Assembly (NCBI GenBank): GCA_002256055.1
Contig: NKIE01000200.1
Location: 1-5,775, forward strand
Length of the DNA stretch: 5,775 nucleotides
From: Pseudomonas sp. PGPPP3
GTDB lineage: Bacteria > Pseudomonadota > Gammaproteobacteria > Pseudomonadales > Pseudomonadaceae
Reading direction: 5' to 3'
Shown: one piece after another, positions 1 through 5,330 of the stretch
Layout: every line of letters begins with the position of its first letter
Numbering within the stretch: the stretch's first letter is position 1
Notes under the pieces: generated by a model
What the model was told of the DNA's origin: nothing
The model's database searches: none
The model's input: only the letters and a program-made list of their open reading frames with translations
Program-made: the position numbers and the translations under genes

Positions 1-1
1 C

Positions 2-262
2 CTCTCACCGCACAAGCACTGGATGCTGAGCGCCGCCGATCTCCAGGCCCATCGCCAGTTCCCCCAGTACCAAGCCGAGTGGGCTGACACCCTGGCCCGC
101 AGCCACCGCTCAAGTGCGCCTTGGTATGTGCTGCCCGCCGACCATAAATGGCTGCGCAACCTGCTGCTGGCCAGCCTGCTGGCACGCCAGTTCGAAGCCC
201 TCGATCTGCACTGGCCAACGCCGCCGCTGCCGTTCAGCCTGGCCGAACTGGAACAGAACTAA
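2..262 (+). CDS. PPK2-family polyphosphate kinase, C-terminal fragment (partial at window start)
   Basis: The reading frame is open from the window edge to TAA at 260-262, so only the last 86 residues are present. The segment SPHKHW followed by a charged helix, and then APWYVLPADHKWLRN, matches the C-terminal part of PPK2-family polyphosphate:nucleotide phosphotransferases, where DPHKHWKFSPGDL and APWYVVPADHKW are typical. These cytoplasmic enzymes move phosphate between polyphosphate and nucleotides. The HKHW/ADHKW wording points to the PPK2-related branch (TIGR03709-like) rather than the branch that ends in DDKRR. The Walker A and B motifs lie upstream of the window, so activity and substrate (ADP, AMP or GDP) cannot be judged. 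The ATG at 23 is internal and not the start, because family similarity continues to its left. The methyltransferase gene follows on the same strand with no visible terminator between them. The family call is firm; the subclass is inference. Confidence 0.85.
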   Translation, partial: LSPHKHWMLSAADLQAHRQFPQYQAEWADTLARSHRSSAPWYVLPADHKWLRNLLLASLLARQFEALDLHWPTPPLPFSLAELEQN

Positions 263-322
263 GTCGCCCGGATGACCTCCCAGCGGCACATGCCCAATAA
301 CCTTTTACGCCGAACCGAACCC

Positions 323-1282
323 ATGAACGCCGCTGCCATCGCCTTTCTGCACCAGCACCTGCTGGCCGCCCTGCAACCCGCGCCCACGGAAACCCGTCGA
401 CTGTTCCACGGCCGCGGCCGCTGCTATCCGGGGCTGGAGCACCTGACGGTCGACTGGCTGCAAGGTGTGCTGTTGGTGGCGCTGTTCCGCCAGCCAAGCG
501 ATGAAGAGCTGGCGGCCCTCAAGCAGATGCTGATGGCCTTCACTCAAACGGCAAGCTGGCAACACAGCCAGGCCCACAGCCTGTTGCTGCAACACCGCTA
601 CCTGCTGGAAAGCAGCACCGAATGGCTGCTGGGCGAGGTGGTGGACGAATGCCTGATCAGCGAAAACGGCCTGCGCTACAAGCTCGACCTCGGGCAAAAG
701 CAGAACAGTGGCCTGTTCCTCGACATGCGCTACGGGCGCAAGTGGGTGCAAGCCCAGGCGCGCGGCCTGCGCGTGCTCAACCTGTTTGCTTACACCTGTG
801 GGTTCTCCGTAGCAGCCATCGCCGGCGGTGCCGAACATGTGGTCAACCTGGACATGGCCCGCGCGGCCCGCACCCGGAGAATCCCCCACCATCGCCTGAA
901 CCAGCACGACCTCAGCCAGATCACGTTCCTCGGCCATGAACTGTTCAAGTCCTGGGGCAAGGTGAAAAAGTGCGGGCCATACGGCCTGGTGATCATCGAC
1001 CCGCCGACCTTCCAGAAAGGCAGCTTTGCCCTGAGCAAGGATTACCAGCGCATCCTCCGTCAACTGCCCGAGCTGCTGACGCCGCAAGGTACGGTGCTGG
1101 CCTGCGTCAACGACCCGGACGTCGGCCCGGAGTTTCTGATCGAGAGCATGGCCCGCGAGGCCCCCACCCTGATATTCAGCGAGCGCCTGGAGAACCCGCC
1201 CGAGTTTCCCGACATCAGCGCCGCCAGCGGTCTCAAGGCCTTGGTGTTTCGTCAGCAGCCGCAGACCGACGCCGACGCGTGA
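323..1282 (+). CDS. Class I SAM-dependent methyltransferase, COG1092/RlmI-RlmK-like
   Basis: This is a cytoplasmic Rossmann-fold methyltransferase of 319 residues from the chosen start. In order it shows an ENGLRYKLDL segment and a GQKQNSGLFLDMR segment (about 125-136), the SAM-binding motif LNLFAYTCGFS (152-162), the acidic motif II NLD (Asp177) and the catalytic-type motif IIDPPTF (Asp226-Pro-Pro). This order is that of the RlmI/RlmK rRNA cytosine/guanine methyltransferase group, but the N-terminal PUA domain of RlmI is not recognisable, so the substrate is unknown. The start is uncertain. ATG 323 gives a normal-looking helical N-terminus (MNAAAIAFLHQHL). ATG 272 and ATG 290 are in frame but add a basic, family-unlike leader. 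None has a clear Shine-Dalgarno site. The segment just after motif II (ARTRRIP, 183-189) looks unlike the helix I expect there. The gene ends 14 nt before the metallopeptidase start and probably shares its transcript. Confidence 0.85.
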   Translation: MNAAAIAFLHQHLLAALQPAPTETRRLFHGRGRCYPGLEHLTVDWLQGVLLVALFRQPSDEELAALKQMLMAFTQTASWQHSQAHSLLLQHRYLLESSTEWLLGEVVDECLISENGLRYKLDLGQKQNSGLFLDMRYGRKWVQAQARGLRVLNLFAYTCGFSVAAIAGGAEHVVNLDMARAARTRRIPHHRLNQHDLSQITFLGHELFKSWGKVKKCGPYGLVIIDPPTFQKGSFALSKDYQRILRQLPELLTPQGTVLACVNDPDVGPEFLIESMAREAPTLIFSERLENPPEFPDISAASGLKALVFRQQPQTDADA

Positions 1283-1296
1283 AGGAGACCGCCGCC

Positions 1297-2133
1297 ATGA
1301 GGCTTTGGTATCTAGCCCTACTGTTACTGCTGACCAGCGCCTGCCACGCCGCGGCTCCGGTGCAACAAAGCGATCTGACAGCTACCGAGTTACGCTTTGT
1401 CACGGCCAACGCCGAGTTCACCTTGCTGCATGAGATGGGTCATCTGCTGATCAATGAACTGCAGTTGCCGGTGCTTGGCCGCGAGGAGGACGCGGCCGAC
1501 CAGCTCGGCTTCGTTGGCCTGTTTCTGTTGCAGGGCAAGCAACGCGACGCCAACTTCTACGCCAAGCTGCTGGACGTGGCCGATTACTGGCGCCTGGAGT
1601 GGCGGCTGCCGAAAGCGCCCGAGGAAAAGGTCTACAGCTGGGACAGTCATGGCCTCGATGCCCAGCGCTTCTACAACATCGCCTGCCTGGCCTATGGCAG
1701 CGACCCGCAAAATCTGGAGTGGATCATCACCGCCACCGGCCTGCCGGACGAGCGAGCGTTCTACTGCCCCCAGGAATACCAGCAGGTGCAGCACGCGGTG
1801 GACTGGCTGGCGCAGCACTTTCGTCGCCCCGTCGGAGCACCGCCAGGACAGCGCATTCAGGTGCTCTACGATGAGCCGCCGCGCCAGCTGGAGCACGGTG
1901 CCGACATGCTGGCCAAGGTGCGCGCCAGTGGCGAGCTGGAAGCTGTAGCCAACAAGGCCAGCGACACCTTTGCCCTGCCCCGCCCCTTGACCTTGCGCCT
2001 GACCACCTGCGGCAGCCCGGACGCCTGGTACAACACCCAAAGTGGTGAACTAACCCTGTGTTACGAACGCCTCGAACACTTCCGCCAACTGGCCGCCCAG
2101 TTGCCCAAGGTGCGCCCAACGCAAACACCCTGA
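1297..2133 (+). CDS. Exported DUF4344-type putative zinc metallopeptidase
   Basis: The product has 278 residues. The start is ATG 1297, with a strong Shine-Dalgarno AAGGAGA at 1282-1288, eight bases upstream. The N-terminus is a signal sequence: Arg2, a run of leucines (8-12), then TSAC-HAAA. Cys16 could be a lipoprotein site, although Thr at -3 is atypical, and cleavage after the Ala-rich CHAAA region is an alternative. The metallopeptidase motif HEMGH lies at 45-49, with His45, Glu46 and His49 as zinc ligands and catalytic base. It is followed by GREEDAAD (61-68), which probably supplies the third ligand. A CG...AWY...CYE block (Cys238 to Cys255) near the C-terminus matches the family's usual CGxxNAFY...CYEL segment, and the two cysteines could form a disulfide in the periplasm. 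Together these fit the DUF4344 putative metallopeptidases, whose substrates are, as far as I know, undefined. It is the last gene of the + strand group; no terminator follows closely. Confidence 0.85.
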   Translation: MRLWYLALLLLLTSACHAAAPVQQSDLTATELRFVTANAEFTLLHEMGHLLINELQLPVLGREEDAADQLGFVGLFLLQGKQRDANFYAKLLDVADYWRLEWRLPKAPEEKVYSWDSHGLDAQRFYNIACLAYGSDPQNLEWIITATGLPDERAFYCPQEYQQVQHAVDWLAQHFRRPVGAPPGQRIQVLYDEPPRQLEHGADMLAKVRASGELEAVANKASDTFALPRPLTLRLTTCGSPDAWYNTQSGELTLCYERLEHFRQLAAQLPKVRPTQTP

Positions 2134-2244
2134 GGCATTATTTGAGCAGCGGTTGAACACAATGATACGGGCGCCAGCCATACCGCAGCTCTGTAAGGTG
2201 GGGAGCCGCGCAGAAGGTACGATGCGTTGTCGCGAAGCAAAGCG

Positions 2245-2403
2245 CTAGTACATGCCTTCGCTGATCAGCATGCCGTGGCTGACCACACAACTTTGCCGAC
2301 CGTGACGCAATTTAAGGGGGGCACGCGTGGTGATGATCCAGCCCTCATTGAGCAGCTGCTCGATATGCGCGCGCAGGGCAGGAAGATGCCGCTGTTCTTT
2401 CAT
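2245..2403 (-). CDS. Hypothetical small protein (52 aa)
   Basis: I do not recognise this protein. The ATG at 2403 is preceded by ATAGGAG with a 5-nt spacer, the best Shine-Dalgarno site in the gap, and that decides the start. The peptide begins MKEQRHLPALRAHIEQLL, which should form an amphipathic helix, and continues NEGWIITTRAPLKLRHG and then SCVVSHGMLISEGMY. The pattern is helix, then basic strand or turn, then strand. It could be a small winged-helix-like nucleic-acid binder, but no motif proves this. The same frame stays open upstream to a TAA at 2641-2643 and reads plausibly (Trp-containing, RDASWMNAWVL), so the ORF may instead be the 3' end of a longer, decayed gene. An alternative TTG start at 2559 has no ribosome binding site. 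It lies about 320 nt beyond the terminator of the GST gene, so it needs its own promoter. Confidence 0.42.
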   Translation of the reverse strand: MKEQRHLPALRAHIEQLLNEGWIITTRAPLKLRHGRQSCVVSHGMLISEGMY

Positions 2404-2408
2404 GTGGA

Positions 2409-2414
2409 CTCCTA
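2409..2414 (-). promoter_or_regulatory. Shine-Dalgarno site of the 52-aa ORF
   Basis: Read on the - strand this is TAGGAG, five bases before ATG 2403. It selects that ATG over the upstream in-frame TTG (2559) and ATG (2463), neither of which has a purine-rich leader. Confidence 0.45.
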
Positions 2415-2537
2415 TCCAGTGTTGGATAACCGACGGCTGACAGCGTAAAACCCAAGCGTTCATCCATGACGCGTCGCGATGATACTGGCCATTGGCCTTG
2501 ACCAGAAGAGCATCACACTTTATTTCGGCCCACAAAG

Positions 2538-2555
2538 AATTGCCCAAGGGCAATT
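2538..2555. repeat. Perfect 18-bp palindrome (8-bp arms, AA centre)
   Basis: AATTGCCC, AA, GGGCAATT. The arms are perfect inverses two bases apart, the shape of an operator for a dimeric regulator rather than of a terminator, since no U-tract follows on either strand. It lies about 135 nt upstream of the small - strand ORF. Its role is unknown, and chance occurrence cannot be excluded. Confidence 0.5.
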
Positions 2556-2720
2556 TCAAGCGAGCGCTTCTGCCCCTGTACCTGCCGGCAGCGACAGAGT
2601 TGTTGAGCAGATTAATCAGGAATACCTCAAGTTTCCCTCTTTAGCACACGAAACGACGAGTGGCATCGCGCCATAAACGGAGGCTGCAGCGCGAGACAGG
2701 AACGGCGACTGCAGCTAGAA

Positions 2721-2748
2721 ACGAAAACGCCCGGCGCAAGGCCGGGCG
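2721..2748 (-). terminator. Rho-independent terminator of the moa-GIY-YIG-GST gene group
   Basis: On the - strand the hairpin is CGCCCGGC, loop CTTGC, GCCGGGCG (2748-2728), an 8-bp perfect GC stem followed at once by TTTTCGT (2727-2721). It starts 20 nt after the GST stop codon. It is the only clear intrinsic terminator on the - strand in the window and is the natural end of a transcript that could begin at moaC. The opposite strand reads AAAAs before the stem, so it is a one-way terminator. Confidence 0.85.
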
Positions 2749-2768
2749 TGAGCTGTTACTGCAGCGAC

Positions 2769-3704
2769 TCAGCAGGCTTCAAGGCGAAAGCCAACCCGCG
2801 GGAAATGCACGTGCACAACACCCACACGCGGGTCTTCACGACGCAGGATCAGCTCTTCAGTACCGGCAAACAGCAGCTCGCCCACCACCGGATCAACGCC
2901 ATAGTCGGTGGCCGCAATGGCCACCTGCTGACCGAGCTGGAAACCCGCCGGCAGCAGGCTGGCCTCGCTTGGCAACGCGGCGGGGGTGGCATTGCGTGCG
3001 ATCTCGATGGCGGCGGCCGCATCCAGCTTGCTCGCCGAACCATGACCAAAACCCAACACCCGCTTGAGCCAGGCGGCCACGGCCGGATAATCCTCCACCA
3101 GCGGTGCGGTAACCGGCGTGGCCATCAGGAACCACAGCGGATGGGCCATGGCAAAGTCGGCCAGGGACGCCTCGCCAAACAGGAAGTCGCCTTCCTCGCG
3201 ACTCAGCTGCTGCTCCAACCGCGCCATAAAGGTCGGCCATTGCTGCTGCGCCTGCTCCAACGGCAAACGGCTGGCACTGCCGCCGCTGAACAGACCGGCA
3301 CGGTCGGCCATAAAGCCTTTAACGGCCTCTGGCGGCAGGGCCGCAAAACGCACGGCAATCGACTCGGGCTGGAACACCAGACTCACCGCATGCTGGAACA
3401 GCACCGAGTCGGCCCACTGCGCAACACTGGCAACATTGAATTCCTGGCCTTCGGGAAACAGCGCCGGCGTGGCTTTTTCTGCTTCCAGACGGCGTGCGAT
3501 CAACGCCGTATCACAATAAATATCGGCGCCAATCTGCAGCACCGGGGTCTTGCGGTAGCCGCCGGTGAGGGCGGTCAGGTCGGGTTTGGGCATCACCGGC
3601 GGGATCAATACCGAATGCCAGGACAGCTGTTTGAAGCCGAGCAACAGGCGAGCCTTCTCAGCAAACGGCGAGTTCGGGTAGTGATGCAGAATCAACTCGT
3701 GCAT
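2769..3704 (-). CDS. Glutathione S-transferase family protein with C-terminal extension
   Basis: The product has 311 residues. The start is ATG 3704, preceded by GGAG at 3714-3711 with a 6-nt spacer. The frame is open further upstream, but that part carries no family similarity. The N-terminus is a GST thioredoxin-like domain: HHYPNSPFAEKAR (7-19) supplies the N-terminal active-site region, with Ser12 in place of a catalytic Ser/Tyr/Cys. TPVLQ holds the cis-proline (Pro54), and CDTALIARRLE (64-74) is the segment that normally binds the glutathione gamma-glutamyl group, here Asp-Thr rather than Glu/Asp-Ser. An all-helical C-terminal GST domain follows to about 220. The remaining 90 or so residues (VDPVVGELLFAGTEELILRRED and onwards) look like a small beta-rich domain. 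Ordinary GSTs are about 200-220 residues, so this is a longer, two-part protein. The substrate is unknown. The terminator follows directly. Confidence 0.85.
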   Translation of the reverse strand: MHELILHHYPNSPFAEKARLLLGFKQLSWHSVLIPPVMPKPDLTALTGGYRKTPVLQIGADIYCDTALIARRLEAEKATPALFPEGQEFNVASVAQWADSVLFQHAVSLVFQPESIAVRFAALPPEAVKGFMADRAGLFSGGSASRLPLEQAQQQWPTFMARLEQQLSREEGDFLFGEASLADFAMAHPLWFLMATPVTAPLVEDYPAVAAWLKRVLGFGHGSASKLDAAAAIEIARNATPAALPSEASLLPAGFQLGQQVAIAATDYGVDPVVGELLFAGTEELILRREDPRVGVVHVHFPRVGFRLEAC

Positions 3705-3767
3705 GGCGCGCTCCGGGCGGCGGGGAAAAATCCAGCTTACCCGTGCAGCCTGCGCAGGCCTAGCCAA

Positions 3768-4103
3768 TCAGGCTGATGGCACGCCATCAGCGGCCTGGAT
3801 AGCAAGATAACTGGCCACCAGATTTTCCTTGGCGGACTTCTTCAATTGCTTGATGCCGCGCTCTTCGCGCAGCGCCGCAGCCTTGTCGGCGCAACGCTCG
3901 ACATACACCAGGGCCTGCGCCGGACTGGAGTAAAAGAAGCGAGCGCCCTTGCCGCGTTGATGCTGGGCAAAGCGCCGCTGCGGGTCGTCGCTGATGCCGC
4001 AATACAAGGCACCATTGGCGGCCCGTACTAGGTAGACGAACCAGGGTTTGGCCGGTGCCTCAAGGCTGGCGGCGGCCTCATCCTGCGGCGGCAGAACCGA
4101 CAT
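3768..4103 (-). CDS. GIY-YIG nuclease-superfamily protein, YhbQ/UPF0213-like
   Basis: The product is a 111-residue single-domain protein of the YhbQ type. After a variable 20-residue leader, [18 protein letters not shown] (21-38) gives the two GIY-YIG strands, with Tyr24 and Tyr34 at the signature positions. [16 protein letters not shown] (40-55) contains the conserved Arg43/Arg44 and His48, and [13 protein letters not shown] (77-89) carries the metal-binding Glu (Glu81). All the residues expected for a nuclease active site appear to be present. YhbQ-like proteins have been linked to DNA cleavage or repair, but the role here is not shown. ATG 4103 follows the moaE stop by 2 nt, with a weak CCGAG six bases upstream inside the end of moaE, so translation is probably coupled to moaE. 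An in-frame TTG at 4109 overlaps the moaE stop (TTGA) but has no spacer to the ribosome binding site. Confidence 0.88.
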   Translation of the reverse strand: MSVLPPQDEAAASLEAPAKPWFVYLVRAANGALYCGISDDPQRRFAQHQRGKGARFFYSSPAQALVYVERCADKAAALREERGIKQLKKSAKENLVASYLAIQAADGVPSA

Positions 4104-4105
4104 AT

Positions 4106-4384
4106 TCAACTCGGTGTTTCATCCTGCCAGCGCTGTGCGGCTTGCTGATCGCTGGCGCGACCTTCCACCCAGCTGGCGCCGGTGCTGCCGTGTTCCTTCT
4201 TCCAGAACGGCGCGCGGGTCTTCAGGTAATCCATAACGAAGTTGCAGGCCTCGAAAGCGGCCTCGCGGTGGGCGCTAGCGGTGCCAACAAAAACAATCGG
4301 CTCACCGGGCTCCAGGGCGCCAACGCGATGGAGAATTTCCAGGCGCAGCAGCTCAAACGGCGCGTTCTGGACCCGAATGGCCAT
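4106..4384 (-). CDS. moaE: Molybdopterin synthase large subunit MoaE, with large internal in-frame deletion
   Basis: MoaE is the catalytic subunit of molybdopterin synthase. With thiocarboxylated MoaD it inserts two sulfurs into cyclic pyranopterin monophosphate in the cytoplasm. ATG 4384 has a strong GGGAGG at 4398-4393, 8 nt upstream, and lies 4 nt after moaD. The first 11 residues ([11 protein letters not shown]) look like the usual Pseudomonas MoaE N-terminus. They are followed directly by [20 protein letters not shown], which normally begins around residue 70. From there the protein is intact: SAHRE (37-41), [13 protein letters not shown] (51-63) with the lysines equivalent to E. coli Lys119 and Lys126 (here Lys55 and Lys62), and SDQQAAQRW at the end. 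The total is 92 residues against about 150 in the family, so about 58 residues are missing, including the VGAVVSFVGYVRD...LEHYPGM block with the conserved Arg near position 39. The enzyme is probably inactive, although the frame, start and ribosome binding site are preserved. An assembly error is possible. Confidence 0.85.
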   Translation of the reverse strand: MAIRVQNAPFELLRLEILHRVGALEPGEPIVFVGTASAHREAAFEACNFVMDYLKTRAPFWKKEHGSTGASWVEGRASDQQAAQRWQDETPS

Positions 4385-4388
4385 ATGG

Positions 4389-4631
4389 CTAACCTCCCGT
4401 TACGGTGGGGAAAAAGGCGACTTCGTCACCGGCGCTGACGGCCTCGTCAAGGCTGCACAGCTCTTGATTGCGCGCGCACATCAGGTTCGGCTCGGCCAGC
4501 ACCTGCCACACCCCACCACGGGCCAGGAGTTGCTGACGCAACGCGTCGAGGCTGGCGAAACTACCGCTCAGTTGCTCGGCATCGATGCCCAGGGTTTCGC
4601 GATAACGGGCGAAATACTGCACATGAATCAT
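4389..4631 (-). CDS. moaD: Molybdopterin synthase sulfur carrier subunit MoaD
   Basis: MoaD is a ubiquitin-like sulfur carrier of 80 residues, the usual size. Its C-terminal Gly-Gly is adenylated by MoeB and then carries a thiocarboxylate into the MoaE active site. The sequence runs [15 protein letters not shown] at the first beta strand, through LDALRQQLL, to [12 protein letters not shown], so the essential terminal Gly79-Gly80 is present and the protein looks intact. ATG 4631 overlaps the moaC stop codon (ATGA) and has GGGAGG at 4643-4638, six bases upstream, so translation is likely coupled to moaC. The stop codon is 4 nt before the moaE start. Longer upstream reading in this frame runs back inside moaC and is not real. 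Confidence 0.93.
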   Translation of the reverse strand: MIHVQYFARYRETLGIDAEQLSGSFASLDALRQQLLARGGVWQVLAEPNLMCARNQELCSLDEAVSAGDEVAFFPTVTGG

Positions 4632-5116
4632 GCCTCGCCTCCCTCTTGATCCTGCAGACGGTAGTGGCCGCTCTTGCCGCCGAGTTTCTCCAGCAGGCGC
4701 ACCTGTTCGATGACCATGCCGCGATCCACCGCCTTGCACATGTCATAAATGGTCAGGGCAGCAACGCTGGCGGCGGTCAGGGCCTCCATTTCAACCCCGG
4801 TCTGGCCGGCCAGTTTGCAGCGCGCGACGATGCGCACGGCATCCTCGCCCAGGGCCGTCAGCTCGACCTTGACGCCGGTCAGCAACAGCGGATGACAGAG
4901 TGGAATCAGATCAGAGGTTTTCTTCGCCGCCTGAATGCCGGCAATCCGCGCCACGGCGAACACATCACCCTTGGGGTGACCGCCCTGGACGATCAACTGC
5001 AGGGTTTCGGGACGCATGCGCACCAGCGCTTCGGCTTGCGCTTCACGGAAGGTCACTGCCTTGGCGGTGACATCGACCATATTGGCGCGGCCCTGGGAAT
5101 CGAGATGAGTCAGCAC
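4628..5116 (-). CDS. moaC: Cyclic pyranopterin monophosphate synthase MoaC
   Basis: MoaC converts 3',8-cyclo-7,8-dihydro-GTP, made by MoaA, to cyclic pyranopterin monophosphate, the second step of molybdenum cofactor synthesis, in the cytoplasm. The protein has 162 residues, against 161 in E. coli. The chosen start is GTG 5116, giving [19 protein letters not shown], which aligns with the E. coli N-terminus (LTHINAAGEAHMVDVSAK). GGAG lies upstream with a 7-nt spacer. Signature motifs are present: [17 protein letters not shown] (49-65), PLCHP with the catalytic-region His75, [19 protein letters not shown] and DMCKAV with Asp125 and Lys128. These correspond to the active-site Lys51, His77, Asp128 and Lys131 of E. 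coli. It appears intact. It is the first gene of the left-running group, and no moaA or moaB lies in the window. Confidence 0.95.
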   Translation of the reverse strand: MLTHLDSQGRANMVDVTAKAVTFREAQAEALVRMRPETLQLIVQGGHPKGDVFAVARIAGIQAAKKTSDLIPLCHPLLLTGVKVELTALGEDAVRIVARCKLAGQTGVEMEALTAASVAALTIYDMCKAVDRGMVIEQVRLLEKLGGKSGHYRLQDQEGGEA

Positions 5117-5142
5117 AGGCTTGCTCCGGATTAGGAGCGCCG

Positions 5143-5173
5143 ATTGTAAACTGCCAGGACAAGCATGGGGCAA
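5143..5173 (-). promoter_or_regulatory. Possible sigma70-type promoter for moaC
   Basis: On the - strand a TACAAT hexamer (5148-5143) matches the -10 consensus well and would place the transcription start about 20 nt before the moaC GTG. The best -35 candidate is TTGCCC (5173-5168), with a 19-nt spacer that is longer than ideal. The position is good and the -10 convincing; the -35 is weak. I saw no molybdenum-cofactor riboswitch structure in the short leader this promoter would give. Confidence 0.3.
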
Positions 5174-5272
5174 ACGTCGGCGGGCGCCTAAGTGACACCC
5201 CCGGGCACTCACATATGGGTCTGTCACCTTACGACTATGTTTGACACAGCATTGAGTGGGCGCGGTTAAACG

Positions 5273-5297
5273 CTTCGCGGTCAAGACCGCTCCCACA
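5273..5297. repeat. Pseudomonas-type REP palindrome
   Basis: The sequence CTTCGCGGTCAAGACCGC followed by TCCCACA contains the perfect inverted repeat GCGGTC-AA-GACCGC (5277-5290) with the flanking CTTC and TCCCACA typical of Pseudomonas repetitive extragenic palindromes, which usually read GTGGGAGCGG...CCGCGAAG on the other strand. Only one copy is in the window. REPs of this kind are scattered through intergenic regions and can affect mRNA stability or serve as targets of REP-associated tyrosine transposases. The next bases (ACATTTTT) give a short T-run on the + strand. Confidence 0.75.
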
Positions 5298-5330
5298 CAT
5301 TTTTCAGGCGCCTCGGTCTCCCGGCCCCGT

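Larger units (their letters stand above)
2134..2727. other. Gene-poor gap between convergent gene groups
   Basis: This stretch of about 590 bases separates the + strand metallopeptidase gene from the - strand terminator. It is noticeably richer in A and T than both flanks, particularly around 2430-2660. It holds one small ORF with a good ribosome binding site (- strand, 2245-2403) and a perfect palindrome (2538-2555). I find no transposase motif, no tRNA and no convincing terminator for the + strand genes. Bases 2134-2244 show nothing I can name. The low-GC patch could be old imported DNA or the remains of a decayed gene. Confidence 0.5.

Noticed and set aside
305..1087. 260-codon open frame on the - strand opposite the methyltransferase
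   Set aside because: Typical antisense shadow in GC-rich DNA; the + strand frame has the SAM-binding and DPP motifs.
2227..2448. 73-codon + strand frame in the convergent gap
   Set aside because: No ribosome binding site and unprotein-like composition; it lies antisense to the small ORF that does have one.
3748..3759. 12-bp palindrome GCCTGCGCAGGC between the GIY-YIG and GST genes
   Set aside because: The T-run on the - strand is about 18 nt further on and not adjacent, so it is not a convincing terminator; a GC-rich palindrome of this size is easily due to chance here.
2748..3776. 342-codon + strand open frame opposite the GST gene
   Set aside because: The - strand frame carries the GST motifs, a ribosome binding site and a terminator; the + frame has no recognisable domain.
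3773..3790. Inverted repeat CTGATGGC-AC-GCCATCAG at the end of the GIY-YIG gene as a terminator
   Set aside because: It lies inside the last codons and is not followed by a T-tract on the - strand; downstream sequence (TTGGCTAGGCC) does not fit an intrinsic terminator.
5117..5142. Molybdenum-cofactor riboswitch in the moaC leader
   Set aside because: The leader predicted from the -10 box is only about 20 nt and the bases upstream do not show the long multi-stem structure expected of that riboswitch.
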